Source: Hyphomicrobium sp. NDB2Meth4 (GTDB lineage: Bacteria > Pseudomonadota > Alphaproteobacteria > Rhizobiales > Hyphomicrobiaceae). From it: a DNA stretch of 64,000 nt. Of the stretch, positions 35,802 to 45,093 are shown one piece after another. The stretch spans positions 1 through 64,000 of the forward strand of contig NZ_FPEJ01000007.1 in assembly GCF_900117445.1 (NCBI RefSeq). Direction: 5' to 3'. The notes under the pieces were generated by a model. It made no database searches. It was not told the origin of the DNA and saw only the letters and a program-made list of their open reading frames with translations. Numbering within the stretch: the stretch's first letter is position 1; each line of letters begins with the position of its first letter. Position numbers and translations under genes: made by a program.

Positions 35802-38099
35802 ATGCGTCTATTTAGAGTTCCCAATCTGCCCGTCGTAATCTCGGCGGCCAGCCTTCTCTCCACCCCCGCTTGCGCTCAGGTGCTCGCTGTCTCGAGCACC
35901 GAGGAAACGATCGTCCTGCCCGGCATAAATGTCGAAGCAGACGAGATCGCGAAGCAGAAGCAGGCTCCGACAAAGAAAAAGCAACCAGCTGCACGCGCAA
36001 ACCCGCAGCAACAGAGCGGCCCCTCTGCTTCCGCCGTCTCATCGGACACTTACGTCGTTACCCCCGGCGGGCGCCCGGAAGCGAGGGGCAAAGTGGCAGG
36101 CACCGTGCAGGTCATCGATCGCGCGATTATCGAGCGATCGAATTCGCAATCGATCACCGAGGTGCTGCGCGAAAACGCCGTCGGGTTCTTCAGTGAGTGG
36201 ACCCCGGGGCAGACATCCATCAACATTCGCGGCGCAGCGACGGATGGACAGGGCAAGGACTTCCGCAGCCAGGTCCTCGTGCTCATCAACGGCCATCGTG
36301 CGGGCACGGCCAATCTCTCCAAACTGTCGCTCGGCGATGTCGACCGCATCGAAATCGTGCGTGGTCCAGCTTCGGTCGTCTACGGAAGCCAGAACCTCGG
36401 CGGTGTCATCAACATCATCATGAAGACCGGGCGCTCGGCTCCCGGGACGCTGGTTGAGGGCAGCGCCGGCTCGTGGGGCCTTCGCCAAGGGAAGGTGCAG
36501 CAGGGCGGTGTCGAAAACGGCGTCGACTACTACGTCGGCGCGTCGGCAGGTGCCCGCGACGATTATCATAGCGGAGAAGGCGGAACGACGATGAAAAACA
36601 CGAGCTGGGAGCGCCGCGGTGCTACCGGATCGCTCGGCTTTCAGATCAACGACAATCATCGCCTCGAATTCAACGTGCGTACTGACGGCATCTATGATGC
36701 TGGCTTCCGCGGCTCGGCCGCGAACTACTACGCCAAGGACGATCGCACCAACAAATCCGTCGATGCCAGCTATTACGGCCGCACGTCGAACGGCTTGTTC
36801 CAGTGGTTTGCCCAGGGCTATGTCGTCGAGGATGTCGACAACTTCAAATGGGCATCCCCCAACAGCGCCGGCACATCCCTAGACCACAACCGCCGCGAGC
36901 TCGATATTGCAGGCATACGCGTACAGCCTCGCGTTCGGCCCTGGGAGGGACATGAGCTGCTCCTCGGCTGGGATTGGGAGGAAAGCACGCTGCGTTCCGA
37001 TCGCTATCGCATCGGCCTCAACGGGGCGAGCATATCCCAGGTGCCTCCGCAGGATAACAACCAGACCGACCGCGTGAGCGGGTTGTACTTCGAGGACTCG
37101 CAGACCTTCTTCGACGACATGCTCGGCCTGCGCGGCGGCTTGCGCTACACGAAAGGCACGACCACATTCGATTGGACACCAAATTACGCCAACCAGAACA
37201 ACACGTCACAGGACTATGAGGCTGTAACCTACTCTCTCGGTGGCACGCTTCTGATCACGAAAGGCATTGTGCTGCGCGCGGGAACGTCCACAGGCTTTCG
37301 CGCGCCGACGGCAACAGAGCTTGCCGCCGAGACGACAAATCTCAACGGCACGCGCACGTTCGGAAACCCTGACTTGTCTCCGGAAACCAACGAACAGGTT
37401 GAAGTTGGCGCCAACGTCTCCGGCTGGCTCGGCACTATGGACGTAGCTGTCTTCCAGAACGTCATCCACGATCGCATCACGACCAAGACGCGCGCAGGCG
37501 TTTCTCCACAAACTTCCGACTACATCAACAACCCGGGCGATATAGAGGTGAAGGGCGTCGAAGTCGGTTTCGACATGAACATGCTGCGGCTTATCAAGAC
37601 ACCGCTGCATGCGAAGACTTGGCGTTGGAACCTGTTCTCTAATGGCTACTATAATTTCGACATGGTCGATAAAGGCGCATCGGCATCGGCCAATACGGAT
37701 AATCCTCAGCGCATTTACGAATACGAGCTTTCGATCGGCACTCGGTTTGCCCAGTCGGGGCCGACAATCCGGGATTGGTCGTTCCAAGTTGTCGGCCTGC
37801 TGCGCGGGCCCATGTGGTATGACACGGAAGAAGCTCTCATTACTAGCGCAGAGCCGTCATCCAGCTACATCCACCGCAAAGATCCGTTCTGGGTCTGGAA
37901 TACTCGTGGTGACATCGAGCTGACGGAGGGCGTCAAGCTGTTCGCAGCCGTCAATAACATCCTCAACGTCAACGAGCACCCGATCTTCATCGCACTCGAT
38001 GAACAGCCATGCATCGCGAAGCTCTCCTCGCAGAACGGCGGTTGCGGCACGTCGATGGCGGGACGGGAATTCGTAGCCGGTCTGCAATGGCGCTGGTAA
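35802..38099 (+). CDS. btuB: TonB-dependent receptor, BtuB-like (cobalamin)
   Basis: About 765 residues, outer membrane. The ATG at 35802 has GGAG eight bases upstream. The signal peptide ends TPACAQ. A TonB-box-like ETIVLPGINVEAD is followed by a basic linker (KKKQPAARANPQQQ). The plug covers about 80-210 (GTVQVIDRAIIERSNSQSIT; GDVDRIEIVRGPASVVYGSQ; GGVINIIMKTGRSAPGT). The barrel ends AAVNNILNVNEHP and a terminal Trp (LQWRW). The riboswitch in front and the periplasmic-binding, permease and ATPase genes behind make cobalamin the most likely ligand. Its stop TAA overlaps the next ATG (TAATG). Confidence 0.9.
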   Translation: MRLFRVPNLPVVISAASLLSTPACAQVLAVSSTEETIVLPGINVEADEIAKQKQAPTKKKQPAARANPQQQSGPSASAVSSDTYVVTPGGRPEARGKVAGTVQVIDRAIIERSNSQSITEVLRENAVGFFSEWTPGQTSINIRGAATDGQGKDFRSQVLVLINGHRAGTANLSKLSLGDVDRIEIVRGPASVVYGSQNLGGVINIIMKTGRSAPGTLVEGSAGSWGLRQGKVQQGGVENGVDYYVGASAGARDDYHSGEGGTTMKNTSWERRGATGSLGFQINDNHRLEFNVRTDGIYDAGFRGSAANYYAKDDRTNKSVDASYYGRTSNGLFQWFAQGYVVEDVDNFKWASPNSAGTSLDHNRRELDIAGIRVQPRVRPWEGHELLLGWDWEESTLRSDRYRIGLNGASISQVPPQDNNQTDRVSGLYFEDSQTFFDDMLGLRGGLRYTKGTTTFDWTPNYANQNNTSQDYEAVTYSLGGTLLITKGIVLRAGTSTGFRAPTATELAAETTNLNGTRTFGNPDLSPETNEQVEVGANVSGWLGTMDVAVFQNVIHDRITTKTRAGVSPQTSDYINNPGDIEVKGVEVGFDMNMLRLIKTPLHAKTWRWNLFSNGYYNFDMVDKGASASANTDNPQRIYEYELSIGTRFAQSGPTIRDWSFQVVGLLRGPMWYDTEEALITSAEPSSSYIHRKDPFWVWNTRGDIELTEGVKLFAAVNNILNVNEHPIFIALDEQPCIAKLSSQNGGCGTSMAGREFVAGLQWRW

Positions 38100-38983
38100 T
38101 GTCACGGGTGGCCGCTGCTTTGGTGGCGGCCACCACGCTGTTCTCGGCGACACCGCGCGCGGACACCATCGTGATCGACGCGCTTGGCCGGCGCGTCGAT
38201 ATCCCCGCCGAGCCGCAACGGATCGTGACCGTTTTCTCGTCGAATACCGAGCTCATCGCCGCGCTCGGCCTCGCCGACAGGATCGTCGGCATCGACTCCA
38301 TGACGCGCTATCCACCTGAGATAGTAAGCAAGCCGCACGTCGGCGGGCGCCTCGGGTTCTCTGTCGATTCCATCGTTGATCAGCAGCCCGATCTTGTAAT
38401 CGTTACGCCTGCGCGACAGGCAGCAAATCAGCTTATCGAGCCGATGCGTCGTCTCGGTATTCCCGTCATCGTGCTCACCGCCCGCAACATGAGCGAGGTC
38501 ATGGGAAACCTGCGCCTCGTCGGGCGCGCGACGGGCCAGCAAATGCGCGCTGAGATCGTCGCGAGGGCTTTGGAACGTCGGATGACCGAAGCTGCGCGGC
38601 TGAGTGTCGGACGTATCCGGCCGCGCGTGGTGATGATCACGGGGCGCATCGGCAACGGCCTGTTCCTTGTTGCGCGCCCCAATACATATACTGGCGATGC
38701 TATGCGGATTGCAGGCGCCGAGTTCGCCTTGCCGACGCTCACCGTTCTATCTCAGGTTTCACCCGAGGCCATTCTTGCTTCGGCACCCGATGTCCTTCTG
38801 TACGCTGGAGCGCAATCGGAGCTGGACGACCTCAAGGCTCGTGCAGGTTGGCGCGACCTCACTGCAGTGAAGCGCGGTCACGCTTGGACCGTCTCTCGCG
38901 CCGAGTGGCTCATCCCTGGACCGCGCACGGTCAATGGCATCGAGCACCTAGCGAACAAGTTACACATCAGGGACGGCTTCTAA
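38099..38983 (+). CDS. btuF: Periplasmic B12-binding protein, BtuF-like
   Basis: 294 residues with signal peptide RVAAALVAATTLFSATPRA. The class III binding-protein fold shows VIDALGRRVDIPAEPQRIVT, IVGIDSMTRYPPEIVSK, VGGRLGFSVDSIVDQQPDLV and a C-terminal ARAGWRDLTAVKRGHAW. The start at 38099 overlaps the receptor stop. It captures substrate in the periplasm and hands it to the BtuCD-type transporter encoded next. Relatives bind ferric siderophores or haem, so the B12 assignment rests on the riboswitch. Confidence 0.87.
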   Translation: MSRVAAALVAATTLFSATPRADTIVIDALGRRVDIPAEPQRIVTVFSSNTELIAALGLADRIVGIDSMTRYPPEIVSKPHVGGRLGFSVDSIVDQQPDLVIVTPARQAANQLIEPMRRLGIPVIVLTARNMSEVMGNLRLVGRATGQQMRAEIVARALERRMTEAARLSVGRIRPRVVMITGRIGNGLFLVARPNTYTGDAMRIAGAEFALPTLTVLSQVSPEAILASAPDVLLYAGAQSELDDLKARAGWRDLTAVKRGHAWTVSRAEWLIPGPRTVNGIEHLANKLHIRDGF

Positions 38984-38985
38984 TT

Positions 38986-39966
38986 ATGCGGATTTGGCTC
39001 AGCTTGCTGGCGTTCGTTCTGTGCAGCGTGTTAGTCGGCGTCTGCGCCGGTCATACTTGGGCGTCGCCCGCATCGGTTGCACGCGCGCTGTCAGGCGACT
39101 CCTCGCTCCACAGTATGTTGCTATTGCAGTGGCGCTTCCCGCGCGTCGTTGCCGCCGCACTCGTGGGCGCACTGCTCGGCGTTGCCGGCACGGTGTTCCA
39201 AGGCGTGTTCCGCAATCCGTTGGCGGAACCCTATCTGTTAGGTTCGGCTGGCGGTGCCGCCCTTGGTGCCACCATCGCATTGTTGGTGCCGATCGGCGTG
39301 CCGCAAGCTTGGCTGCTTCCCGCGCTCGCATTCCTCGGAGCCTGGGGCGCCACGCTGCTCGTCGTGGGCGTATCACGCGCAGCAGGCGGCCTCGATATCC
39401 CTACTCTGCTCCTGTCCGGCGTCGCGGTGGCCGCAGTTCTCGCGGCGCTTCGTTCCTTCCTCATGCTGGCGCTCTCAGATGAGACCGTCAGCCTTCAGGT
39501 CGTGTTGAGCTGGGTACTCGGGGGGATGCAAACGCCGAGCTGGAATGGCGTCGGCCTGCTGCTAGTCGTCGCTGTGCTGGCTATATTCGCGTGCTTCAGA
39601 CTTGCGCCGGGATTGGACAAACTGGGTCTTGGCGAGCAGATGGCGGCAGCATACGGCCTCCGCGTCACCCGCTTCGTGGTTCTCGCTGTTCTTGTCGGAT
39701 CGGCAGCCGTGGCGGCATCCGTCACCGTTGGCGGATTGATCGGCTTCGTCGGCCTTGCCGCGCCGCACATTGCGCGGTGGAGCGTCGGACCGATGCATCG
39801 CTTGGTAGTACCGGCCTCGGCGGCCATCGGCTCAGGCGTCGTTACTCTCGCCGATGCAATCGCACGCTCCGCCCTGCCGCCTGCGGAAATTCCTTTGGGG
39901 CTCATAACGGCTTTGGCAGGTGGACCCTTTTTCTTGCTCGTCCTGGCGCGGAGCCGCAGATGGTGA
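38986..39966 (+). CDS. btuC: ABC permease, BtuC/FecCD family
   Basis: 326 residues, inner membrane, about ten segments. Family marks are RFPRVVAAALVGALLGVAGT, VFQGVFRNPLAEPYLLGSAG, VLSWVLGGMQTPSWNGVGLL and the C-terminal VGGLIGFVGLAAPHIARWSV, the coupling loop that meets the ATPase. It starts 2 bases after the binding-protein stop. Its own stop overlaps the ATPase start by several bases, consistent with co-translation of a BtuC2D2 complex. Confidence 0.92.
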   Translation: MRIWLSLLAFVLCSVLVGVCAGHTWASPASVARALSGDSSLHSMLLLQWRFPRVVAAALVGALLGVAGTVFQGVFRNPLAEPYLLGSAGGAALGATIALLVPIGVPQAWLLPALAFLGAWGATLLVVGVSRAAGGLDIPTLLLSGVAVAAVLAALRSFLMLALSDETVSLQVVLSWVLGGMQTPSWNGVGLLLVVAVLAIFACFRLAPGLDKLGLGEQMAAAYGLRVTRFVVLAVLVGSAAVAASVTVGGLIGFVGLAAPHIARWSVGPMHRLVVPASAAIGSGVVTLADAIARSALPPAEIPLGLITALAGGPFFLLVLARSRRW

Positions 39967-40733
39967 CCTTGGCTGCCGAGCACATTTCCGTCGTGCGCGC
40001 TGGACGCAAGCTGCTCGACGATGTCTGCGTCGCATTCGCCTCGCCGGGAGCTACGGCCATCATCGGCCCCAATGGCGCCGGCAAATCGACGCTCCTTAAG
40101 ACGCTCGCCGGGCTACTCGCGCCCACTTCCGGCTCCGTCATTGTCGACGGACGCACGCTCGACACCATCCAGGCGGCCCATCGCGCCGCGATGATCGGAT
40201 ACATGCCCCAGCAGTTTGAGCCGCACTGGGACATCCAGCTGCGCGACCTCGTTCGGATTTCATGCGAACGTGCCGTCGGATCGCAAGGTCGACGCACCCC
40301 AGATGACATCCTTGCCGCGCATCGCATTGAAGCGCTGGCAGAGCAGCGCTGGTCAACGCTTTCGGGCGGCGAGCGCGCACGTGCGCTGCTGTCGATGGTG
40401 CTCGCCGTCGATCCACCGATACTCCTTGCCGACGAACCTGCGGCTAGCCTTGATCCCGGCTACCGGCTGGAACTGCTGCAGAAGATCGCGGAGCGCGGCA
40501 AAGCTGGGATCTGCGTCACCGTAATGCATGACATAGATTTGGCGTTTCGCTTCTTCGACCAGATTGTCATGCTGGACGCGGGGAGAGTGGTGGCGAGCGG
40601 GCATGCCCGGGACGTATACGAGCGCACAGTGCTGGATGACGCTTTCGGTGTGAATTTCGTTCGCTCCCGGAAGGGAGAGCTTCGGCTCATCAATCCGGGC
40701 TTCCTGCGCGGGGAAGGGCCATGTCGTCGGTAA
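39960..40733 (+). CDS. btuD: ABC transporter ATPase, BtuD-like
   Basis: 257 residues, cytoplasmic face. Walker A IIGPNGAGKSTLLK near 34-47, Q-loop GYMPQQFEPHWD, signature TLSGGERARALLSMV, Walker B ILLADEPAASLDP and switch His in TVMHDIDLAFRF. The ATG at 39960 overlaps the permease stop; a GTG at 39963 is the alternative. It powers the cobalamin importer. Last gene of the riboswitch operon; it converges with the ferredoxin operon. Confidence 0.92.
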   Translation: MVTLAAEHISVVRAGRKLLDDVCVAFASPGATAIIGPNGAGKSTLLKTLAGLLAPTSGSVIVDGRTLDTIQAAHRAAMIGYMPQQFEPHWDIQLRDLVRISCERAVGSQGRRTPDDILAAHRIEALAEQRWSTLSGGERARALLSMVLAVDPPILLADEPAASLDPGYRLELLQKIAERGKAGICVTVMHDIDLAFRFFDQIVMLDAGRVVASGHARDVYERTVLDDAFGVNFVRSRKGELRLINPGFLRGEGPCRR

Positions 40734-40870
40734 CCACAAGAAACCCCGGCGTCTTCGCCGAACGGAGCACCGTCATAAGTCCGGCCGCTCTGTTGCGCGA
40801 TTCATTTTTTTGGACATGCCAAGATCGAGATCGTTTCCGATCGCGTCCGCTTAGAACGGAACTGGGGCGA

Positions 40871-41185
40871 CTAGCTCTGCCTGGGAAAGCGGATCGAGAG
40901 TCCATCAATATCCGATGACACTTTGATCTGGCAGGCGAGGCGCGACGTGCGGTTCACGTCGAAACCCTGGTCGAGCATGTCCTCCTCGTCTTCGGACGGC
41001 GGCCCGACGCGCACAAAGTCCTTCTCAGCAATGATGACATGACACGTTGCGCAGGCGAGAGAGCCGCCGCAAGCCGCCTTCAGCGGCAGTCCCGCAGCGC
41101 GCAGAGCCTCCATCACCGTCAGTCCCGGCTTCGCCTCTACCGTATGCGAGATGCCATCTGCATCGAGGACGGTCAGCGAAATCAC
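40871..41185 (-). CDS. 2Fe-2S ferredoxin, adrenodoxin-like
   Basis: 104 residues, cytoplasmic. The cluster ligands are AACGGSLACATCHV (C-x5-C-x2-C) and the distal Cys in SRLACQIKVS, the vertebrate/adrenodoxin-type spacing. The acidic patch SEDEEDMLDQ is the usual partner-docking helix. It is the last gene of the molybdoenzyme operon, 24 bases after the amidotransferase. It probably shuttles electrons from the reductase encoded upstream to the molybdoenzyme, which has its own iron-sulfur cluster. Confidence 0.92.
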   Translation of the reverse strand: MISLTVLDADGISHTVEAKPGLTVMEALRAAGLPLKAACGGSLACATCHVIIAEKDFVRVGPPSEDEEDMLDQGFDVNRTSRLACQIKVSSDIDGLSIRFPRQS

Positions 41186-41209
41186 GTTTGGCTCTCCATT
41201 TGGCTCAGA

Positions 41210-41944
41210 TCAGGTCTCGACGGACGACGGCGTTCGCACCAGCTTCATCAGCCCGGTGTAGACCTTGCACGCCTCCCGATTGAGCTGCGGCAAGTGCACG
41301 TCCACGTCATTCTTCAGGCGCCCGGCGGCACCTACCCCAAGTGTCGCCTCCAATGACGCCGCGTAGGTCGGGATGGCCGCCCACTCTGCCACCGTGTCGG
41401 CCGTCGCCTCGATATGAAACTGCAATCCGTACGCGTGCGCGCCCCAGCGAAACGCCTGTACGCGGCAGGCCTCTGAGCTTGCCAGAACAGTGGCGCCTTC
41501 AGGCAGGCTGGCCACCTCGGCACCGTGCCATTGCAGGACTGTCGTGGGTTCCTCGAATCCAGCCAGCAGCGGGTCACGAAGACCTTCGTCCGTGCGCGAT
41601 ACGCTCATCAAACCGACCTCGGCGGACGCCGCAGGCGCCACGCGCCCCCCGATGCTCTCCGCCAGCAGTTGATGGCCCAGGCAGATGCCGAGGTAAGGCC
41701 GCTTCAGTTCGACGACGAACCGGCGTATCGCAGCCTTCTCTTCACGCAGCCAAGGATGCTCGCTCTCCTGCCAGACGTCCTGCGGTCCCCCCATGACGAG
41801 CATGAGATCGAACGCGCCAACGTCCGGGATGGCTTCGCCGGCGTCCAGTTCGACCGTCGTCCAGGCGATGCCGTCGGCACGGAGAAAATCGCGAAATATC
41901 CCGGGATGCTCTACGGCCAGGTGCTGAAGTACGAGGATGTTCAT
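41210..41944 (-). CDS. Class I glutamine amidotransferase, GMP-synthase-like
   Basis: 244 residues from the ATG at 41944 (MNILVLQHLAVEHPGIFRDF). The triad is visible: nucleophile Cys in YLGICLGHQLLAESIGG, and His and Glu in AYGLQFHIEATADT. LMLVMGGPQDVWQESEHPWL is the oxyanion-strand region. No synthetase domain is fused, so the ammonia acceptor or gamma-glutamyl substrate is unknown; such stand-alone proteins may also hydrolyse gamma-glutamyl amides. It lies between the reductase (8 bases) and ferredoxin genes. Its presence suggests the pathway handles an amide or amine-containing compound. Confidence 0.88.
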   Translation of the reverse strand: MNILVLQHLAVEHPGIFRDFLRADGIAWTTVELDAGEAIPDVGAFDLMLVMGGPQDVWQESEHPWLREEKAAIRRFVVELKRPYLGICLGHQLLAESIGGRVAPAASAEVGLMSVSRTDEGLRDPLLAGFEEPTTVLQWHGAEVASLPEGATVLASSEACRVQAFRWGAHAYGLQFHIEATADTVAEWAAIPTYAASLEATLGVGAAGRLKNDVDVHLPQLNREACKVYTGLMKLVRTPSSVET

Positions 41945-41952
41945 CGGTCTCT

Positions 41953-42978
41953 CTACTGGGCAGGTTGAAGCTGCGGCGGGCCGCGATCTGTCGAATGTTG
42001 GAAGTGGAATGGGCGGTCCGGAAAGATGCGCTCGTAAACGGTGCGTGCCGCTGTAACGGCTTCTGCAAATCCAGTCACGATCAACTTTTGCTTGCTGGGG
42101 TAGAGGGAGATGTCGCCGACTGCAAATACCGATCTCTCGCTGGTCTCCATCGTTGCCGGATCGACCAGGATCTGCTCTTCCGATAAACCGACGCCGAAAT
42201 CGCGCAGCGGCCCAAGGTCCGAGGCAATGCCGTAGAAGGCGAGGAGATGCTCCGCTTCCAGCCACTCACGCTGGCCGTCGATGTGACCAATCTCGATCGC
42301 CTCTAGCTTTCCCGCCTCGGCTTGGAGCGCGGCAAGCTGGTAGGGAACCTTGAGCGCAATGAGACCGCGCCGGGTCAGTTCGTCGAGCTTCTGCAAAGAC
42401 GCTGGCGCACAGCGAAACCTCTCGCGCCTATGAACGAGAGTGATGCTCTGTGCATGCTCCGACAGCGCAATCGCCCAATCGACGGCGCTGTCGCCGCCCC
42501 CGGCGATTACGATCCGCTTTCCCGTGAACGCCGCCGTATCCTTCACCCAATAATGGACGCTCGTCCCTTCGAGCCGCTCGATGCCGGCCAGCGGCGGCCG
42601 GTTCGGTCCGAATGCTCCGCCACCGGCAGCTATGATCACCGCCCGCGCAGCGATTGTAGAGCCGCTCGACATTTCAACCGACAGGATGTCGCCCGCGCGC
42701 GTCAGCTTCACGGCTTGCTGGCCAAGATGAAACGTTGGCGCAAACGGTGCGGCCTGCGCCATCAGGCGTGCGATGAGTTCACCAGCAGCAATCGCAGGAA
42801 AGCCGGGGATGTCGTAGATCGGCTTCTCGGGATAGAGCGCGGTGCATTGTCCACCCACATCGCTCAACGCCTCGATCACATGGCAGCGCATACCCAGATG
42901 CCCGCAGGCGAAGATGGCGGACAGTCCGATCGGGCCCGCGCCGATGATGACGACATCGGTTTGCGCATGGCGGCTCAT
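41953..42978 (-). CDS. Ferredoxin-NADP+ reductase, thioredoxin-reductase-like type
   Basis: 341 residues. FAD-binding VVIIGAGPIGLSAIFACGHL at the N-terminus, GGQCTALYPEKPIYDIPGFP typical of this FNR class, and the NADPH-binding RIVIAGGGDSAVDWAIAL near 167-184. The redox-active CxxC of true thioredoxin reductases is absent. VFAVGDISLYPSKQKLIVTG closes the FAD domain. Its start overlaps the molybdoenzyme stop by 4 bases. It likely feeds NAD(P)H electrons through the ferredoxin to the molybdoenzyme. Confidence 0.92.
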   Translation of the reverse strand: MSRHAQTDVVIIGAGPIGLSAIFACGHLGMRCHVIEALSDVGGQCTALYPEKPIYDIPGFPAIAAGELIARLMAQAAPFAPTFHLGQQAVKLTRAGDILSVEMSSGSTIAARAVIIAAGGGAFGPNRPPLAGIERLEGTSVHYWVKDTAAFTGKRIVIAGGGDSAVDWAIALSEHAQSITLVHRRERFRCAPASLQKLDELTRRGLIALKVPYQLAALQAEAGKLEAIEIGHIDGQREWLEAEHLLAFYGIASDLGPLRDFGVGLSEEQILVDPATMETSERSVFAVGDISLYPSKQKLIVTGFAEAVTAARTVYERIFPDRPFHFQHSTDRGPPQLQPAQ

Positions 42979-44993
42979 AGCGCGACGAGCTCCGCCGTCA
43001 CGCCGTGCACCGCCGAGCTATCGGCGATATCCGTCCTCAGGCCGGGATTGAGAACGTTGACGTTTGCCGCATCGCCGGACGTGCGTGGCCATCTTCCTTT
43101 GTAAACAAGAGCCACTCCGTCCGGCACGTTCGCCGACACGGCAGCCTTCAGCCGTAGCGCGCCCGTCTCGTTCTTGAGCAGAACGGCATCTCCGTCCTTG
43201 ATCCCGCGGGAGGCCAGTTCGCGCGCGTTGACCAACACCTGCGGCTCGCCCAGCCGTTGAAGGATCCGCTGCTCGTTACCGTAGCTCGAATTCATCAGCC
43301 ATGCAGAGGCCGGCGAAAGCACCCGCAAGTGTCCCGCGGCGGGAGCCGCATCGATATGCGGAACCGGGGCTTCGGGGTGGCCTTCTGCCGCGAGCCGGCT
43401 GCTCCGCACCTCGATCTTGCCCGACGGCGTCGCAAATTTCAGCCCTTCGAACTGAACACGAGGCGTCGCATTGAGACTGACGGTGCCGAGCACCTTGAGA
43501 TCCTCGAAGCTGCCTTTGAAATCCGTCTGCGCAAGCAGCTTCTGGAGCATGCTCTCATCGCTCTCGTAGAGCGCAGGTTCCTCGAACCCCATGGCCGTCG
43601 CCAGCTTCCTGAAGATTTCCTGGTTCGGCAGGGATTGGCCGAACGGTGCGCAGGCCTGCGCCTGGGCGGAGATCGTGTCGTGGAAGTAGGGCAGCACGAG
43701 ATCGTCGAATTCGAGAAAACTCGATGCGGGCAGCACGTAATCCGCAAACGCCGCCGTATCGGTCATGAACAAGTCGCTCACGACTGTGAAGAGGTCTTCG
43801 CGCGCGAGCGCCGCCCGCAGTTTTGACTGCGACGGACTGGAAGCGAGGATGTTGTTGTTCCACGTAAACAGCGCGGTCGAGCGCTCCCGGTCATGCAGCG
43901 CATCGGCCAGATCAATGTGGCTGATGGACGAGCCGCTATCACGGCGCAGCTCGGGCGCCATCAGGAACGTGATGTCGACGCCGCGCGTCTCGGGCCCGTT
44001 CATGTAACAGAACCCGTGGCCCGGCTGGCCGAGATAGCCCGTCGCGATGCTCAGCAGCGTGGCCGAACGAAACGCATTGCCGCCACATGGCTGCCGCTGC
44101 ATACCCTGGCCGAGCCACAGGAGCGCCGGGCCACAAGCGAACTGACGTCCCGCGGCAGTTATTAGATCGGCGGGCACGCCGGTGAGGGCTTCTGTCACCT
44201 GCGGCGAGGCCGCATCGACCGCCGCCTCGACCGCATCAAACCCCTCGACATGCCGACCGACGAAACTCCGATCGATCAAGCCGGAATGCTTGATGACGTG
44301 CAGCAGCCCGAAGGCCAGCGCTGCGTCCGAGCCGGGATGCAACTGTAGATGCATATCCGCGGCGCGCGCCGTATCGTTCGCAATCGGGTCGATGACGATC
44401 ACGCGCGCATTGGACGAGCGCACCCACTGCTCATGCATGTGCGGAGCGCTATGCGATGGATTGGCCCCCCAGATCAGCAGCGTCTTCGCATTGGGGAGCT
44501 GATCGGGATCGAACCCTGTAAGCGAAGTTCCGAACATGTCGGCAAGAACCACGTGCCCGGCCTTATTGCATACCGTGTCCGGGTCAACCTCGGTGGCGCC
44601 GAGGCGATTGAAGAAGCGCACGGGAAACCATCCCGCCAGCATCGATACCGTGCCGGTGTAATGGGTATGAAGAATGGTGTGCGGACCGCGCGCTGTAAGG
44701 ATGGCTTTGAACCGCGCAGCGATATCCGCGATAGCCTCCTCCCAGGAAACCGCCTCGAACGCACCCGACCCCTTCGCACCGCTTCTACGCAGCGGCGTCG
44801 TCAGGCGCTGCTCAGGATCGATGTACGCTCCGTTGTAGGCAAGCGCGCACTTCCCACACAGTGCCCCACGGCTGACGTGGTGGATGCGATCGCCGATCAC
44901 CTTCCGCACGACACCGTCGTTGACGAGAACGGTTATGCCGCACGCGTCATAGCAGTCGCGAGGACACGTCGTTCTTATCTGGGCCTTGGTCAT
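42975..44993 (-). CDS. Molybdopterin oxidoreductase with 4Fe-4S site
   Basis: 672 residues, from the ATG at 44993. The N-terminal cluster motif is TTCPRDCYDACG with ALCGKC. The bis-MGD core has GPHTILHTHYTGTVSMLAGW and DPDTVCNKAGHVVL, whose Cys may ligate molybdenum. It continues with LIWGANPSHSAPHMHEQW and ends VNARELASRGIKDGDAVLLK and SSAVHGVTAELVAL. There is no twin-arginine signal, so it is a cytoplasmic enzyme of the BisC/NasA-type superfamily. The substrate cannot be told from sequence. Co-encoded ferredoxin and reductase suggest an NAD(P)H-linked reduction. First gene of the operon. Confidence 0.88.
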   Translation of the reverse strand: MTKAQIRTTCPRDCYDACGITVLVNDGVVRKVIGDRIHHVSRGALCGKCALAYNGAYIDPEQRLTTPLRRSGAKGSGAFEAVSWEEAIADIAARFKAILTARGPHTILHTHYTGTVSMLAGWFPVRFFNRLGATEVDPDTVCNKAGHVVLADMFGTSLTGFDPDQLPNAKTLLIWGANPSHSAPHMHEQWVRSSNARVIVIDPIANDTARAADMHLQLHPGSDAALAFGLLHVIKHSGLIDRSFVGRHVEGFDAVEAAVDAASPQVTEALTGVPADLITAAGRQFACGPALLWLGQGMQRQPCGGNAFRSATLLSIATGYLGQPGHGFCYMNGPETRGVDITFLMAPELRRDSGSSISHIDLADALHDRERSTALFTWNNNILASSPSQSKLRAALAREDLFTVVSDLFMTDTAAFADYVLPASSFLEFDDLVLPYFHDTISAQAQACAPFGQSLPNQEIFRKLATAMGFEEPALYESDESMLQKLLAQTDFKGSFEDLKVLGTVSLNATPRVQFEGLKFATPSGKIEVRSSRLAAEGHPEAPVPHIDAAPAAGHLRVLSPASAWLMNSSYGNEQRILQRLGEPQVLVNARELASRGIKDGDAVLLKNETGALRLKAAVSANVPDGVALVYKGRWPRTSGDAANVNVLNPGLRTDIADSSAVHGVTAELVAL

Positions 44994-45043
44994 TCGCAAC
45001 GCGCTCCAAAGGGCGGGTGGGCAAGTGTCTTGTGTAACGCTAA

Positions 45044-45066
45044 AGTGGTGGGTGAGACATGCCACT
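45044..45066. promoter_or_regulatory. Inverted repeat in the divergent MocR/molybdoenzyme promoter
   Basis: AGTGG at 45044-45048 and CCACT at 45062-45066 form an inverted repeat, extended by partial matches (TAAAGTGG/CCACTATA). It lies 27 bases before the MocR start, in the 100-base divergent spacer. It could be the MocR operator. The repeat is short and may be chance. Confidence 0.35.
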
Positions 45067-45093
45067 ATACGGCGATGGAACAGACCACTTCGG

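Noticed and set aside
41945-42265. N-terminal extension of the glutamine amidotransferase frame
   Set aside because: Overlaps the reductase gene in another frame; homology starts at the ATG at 41944.
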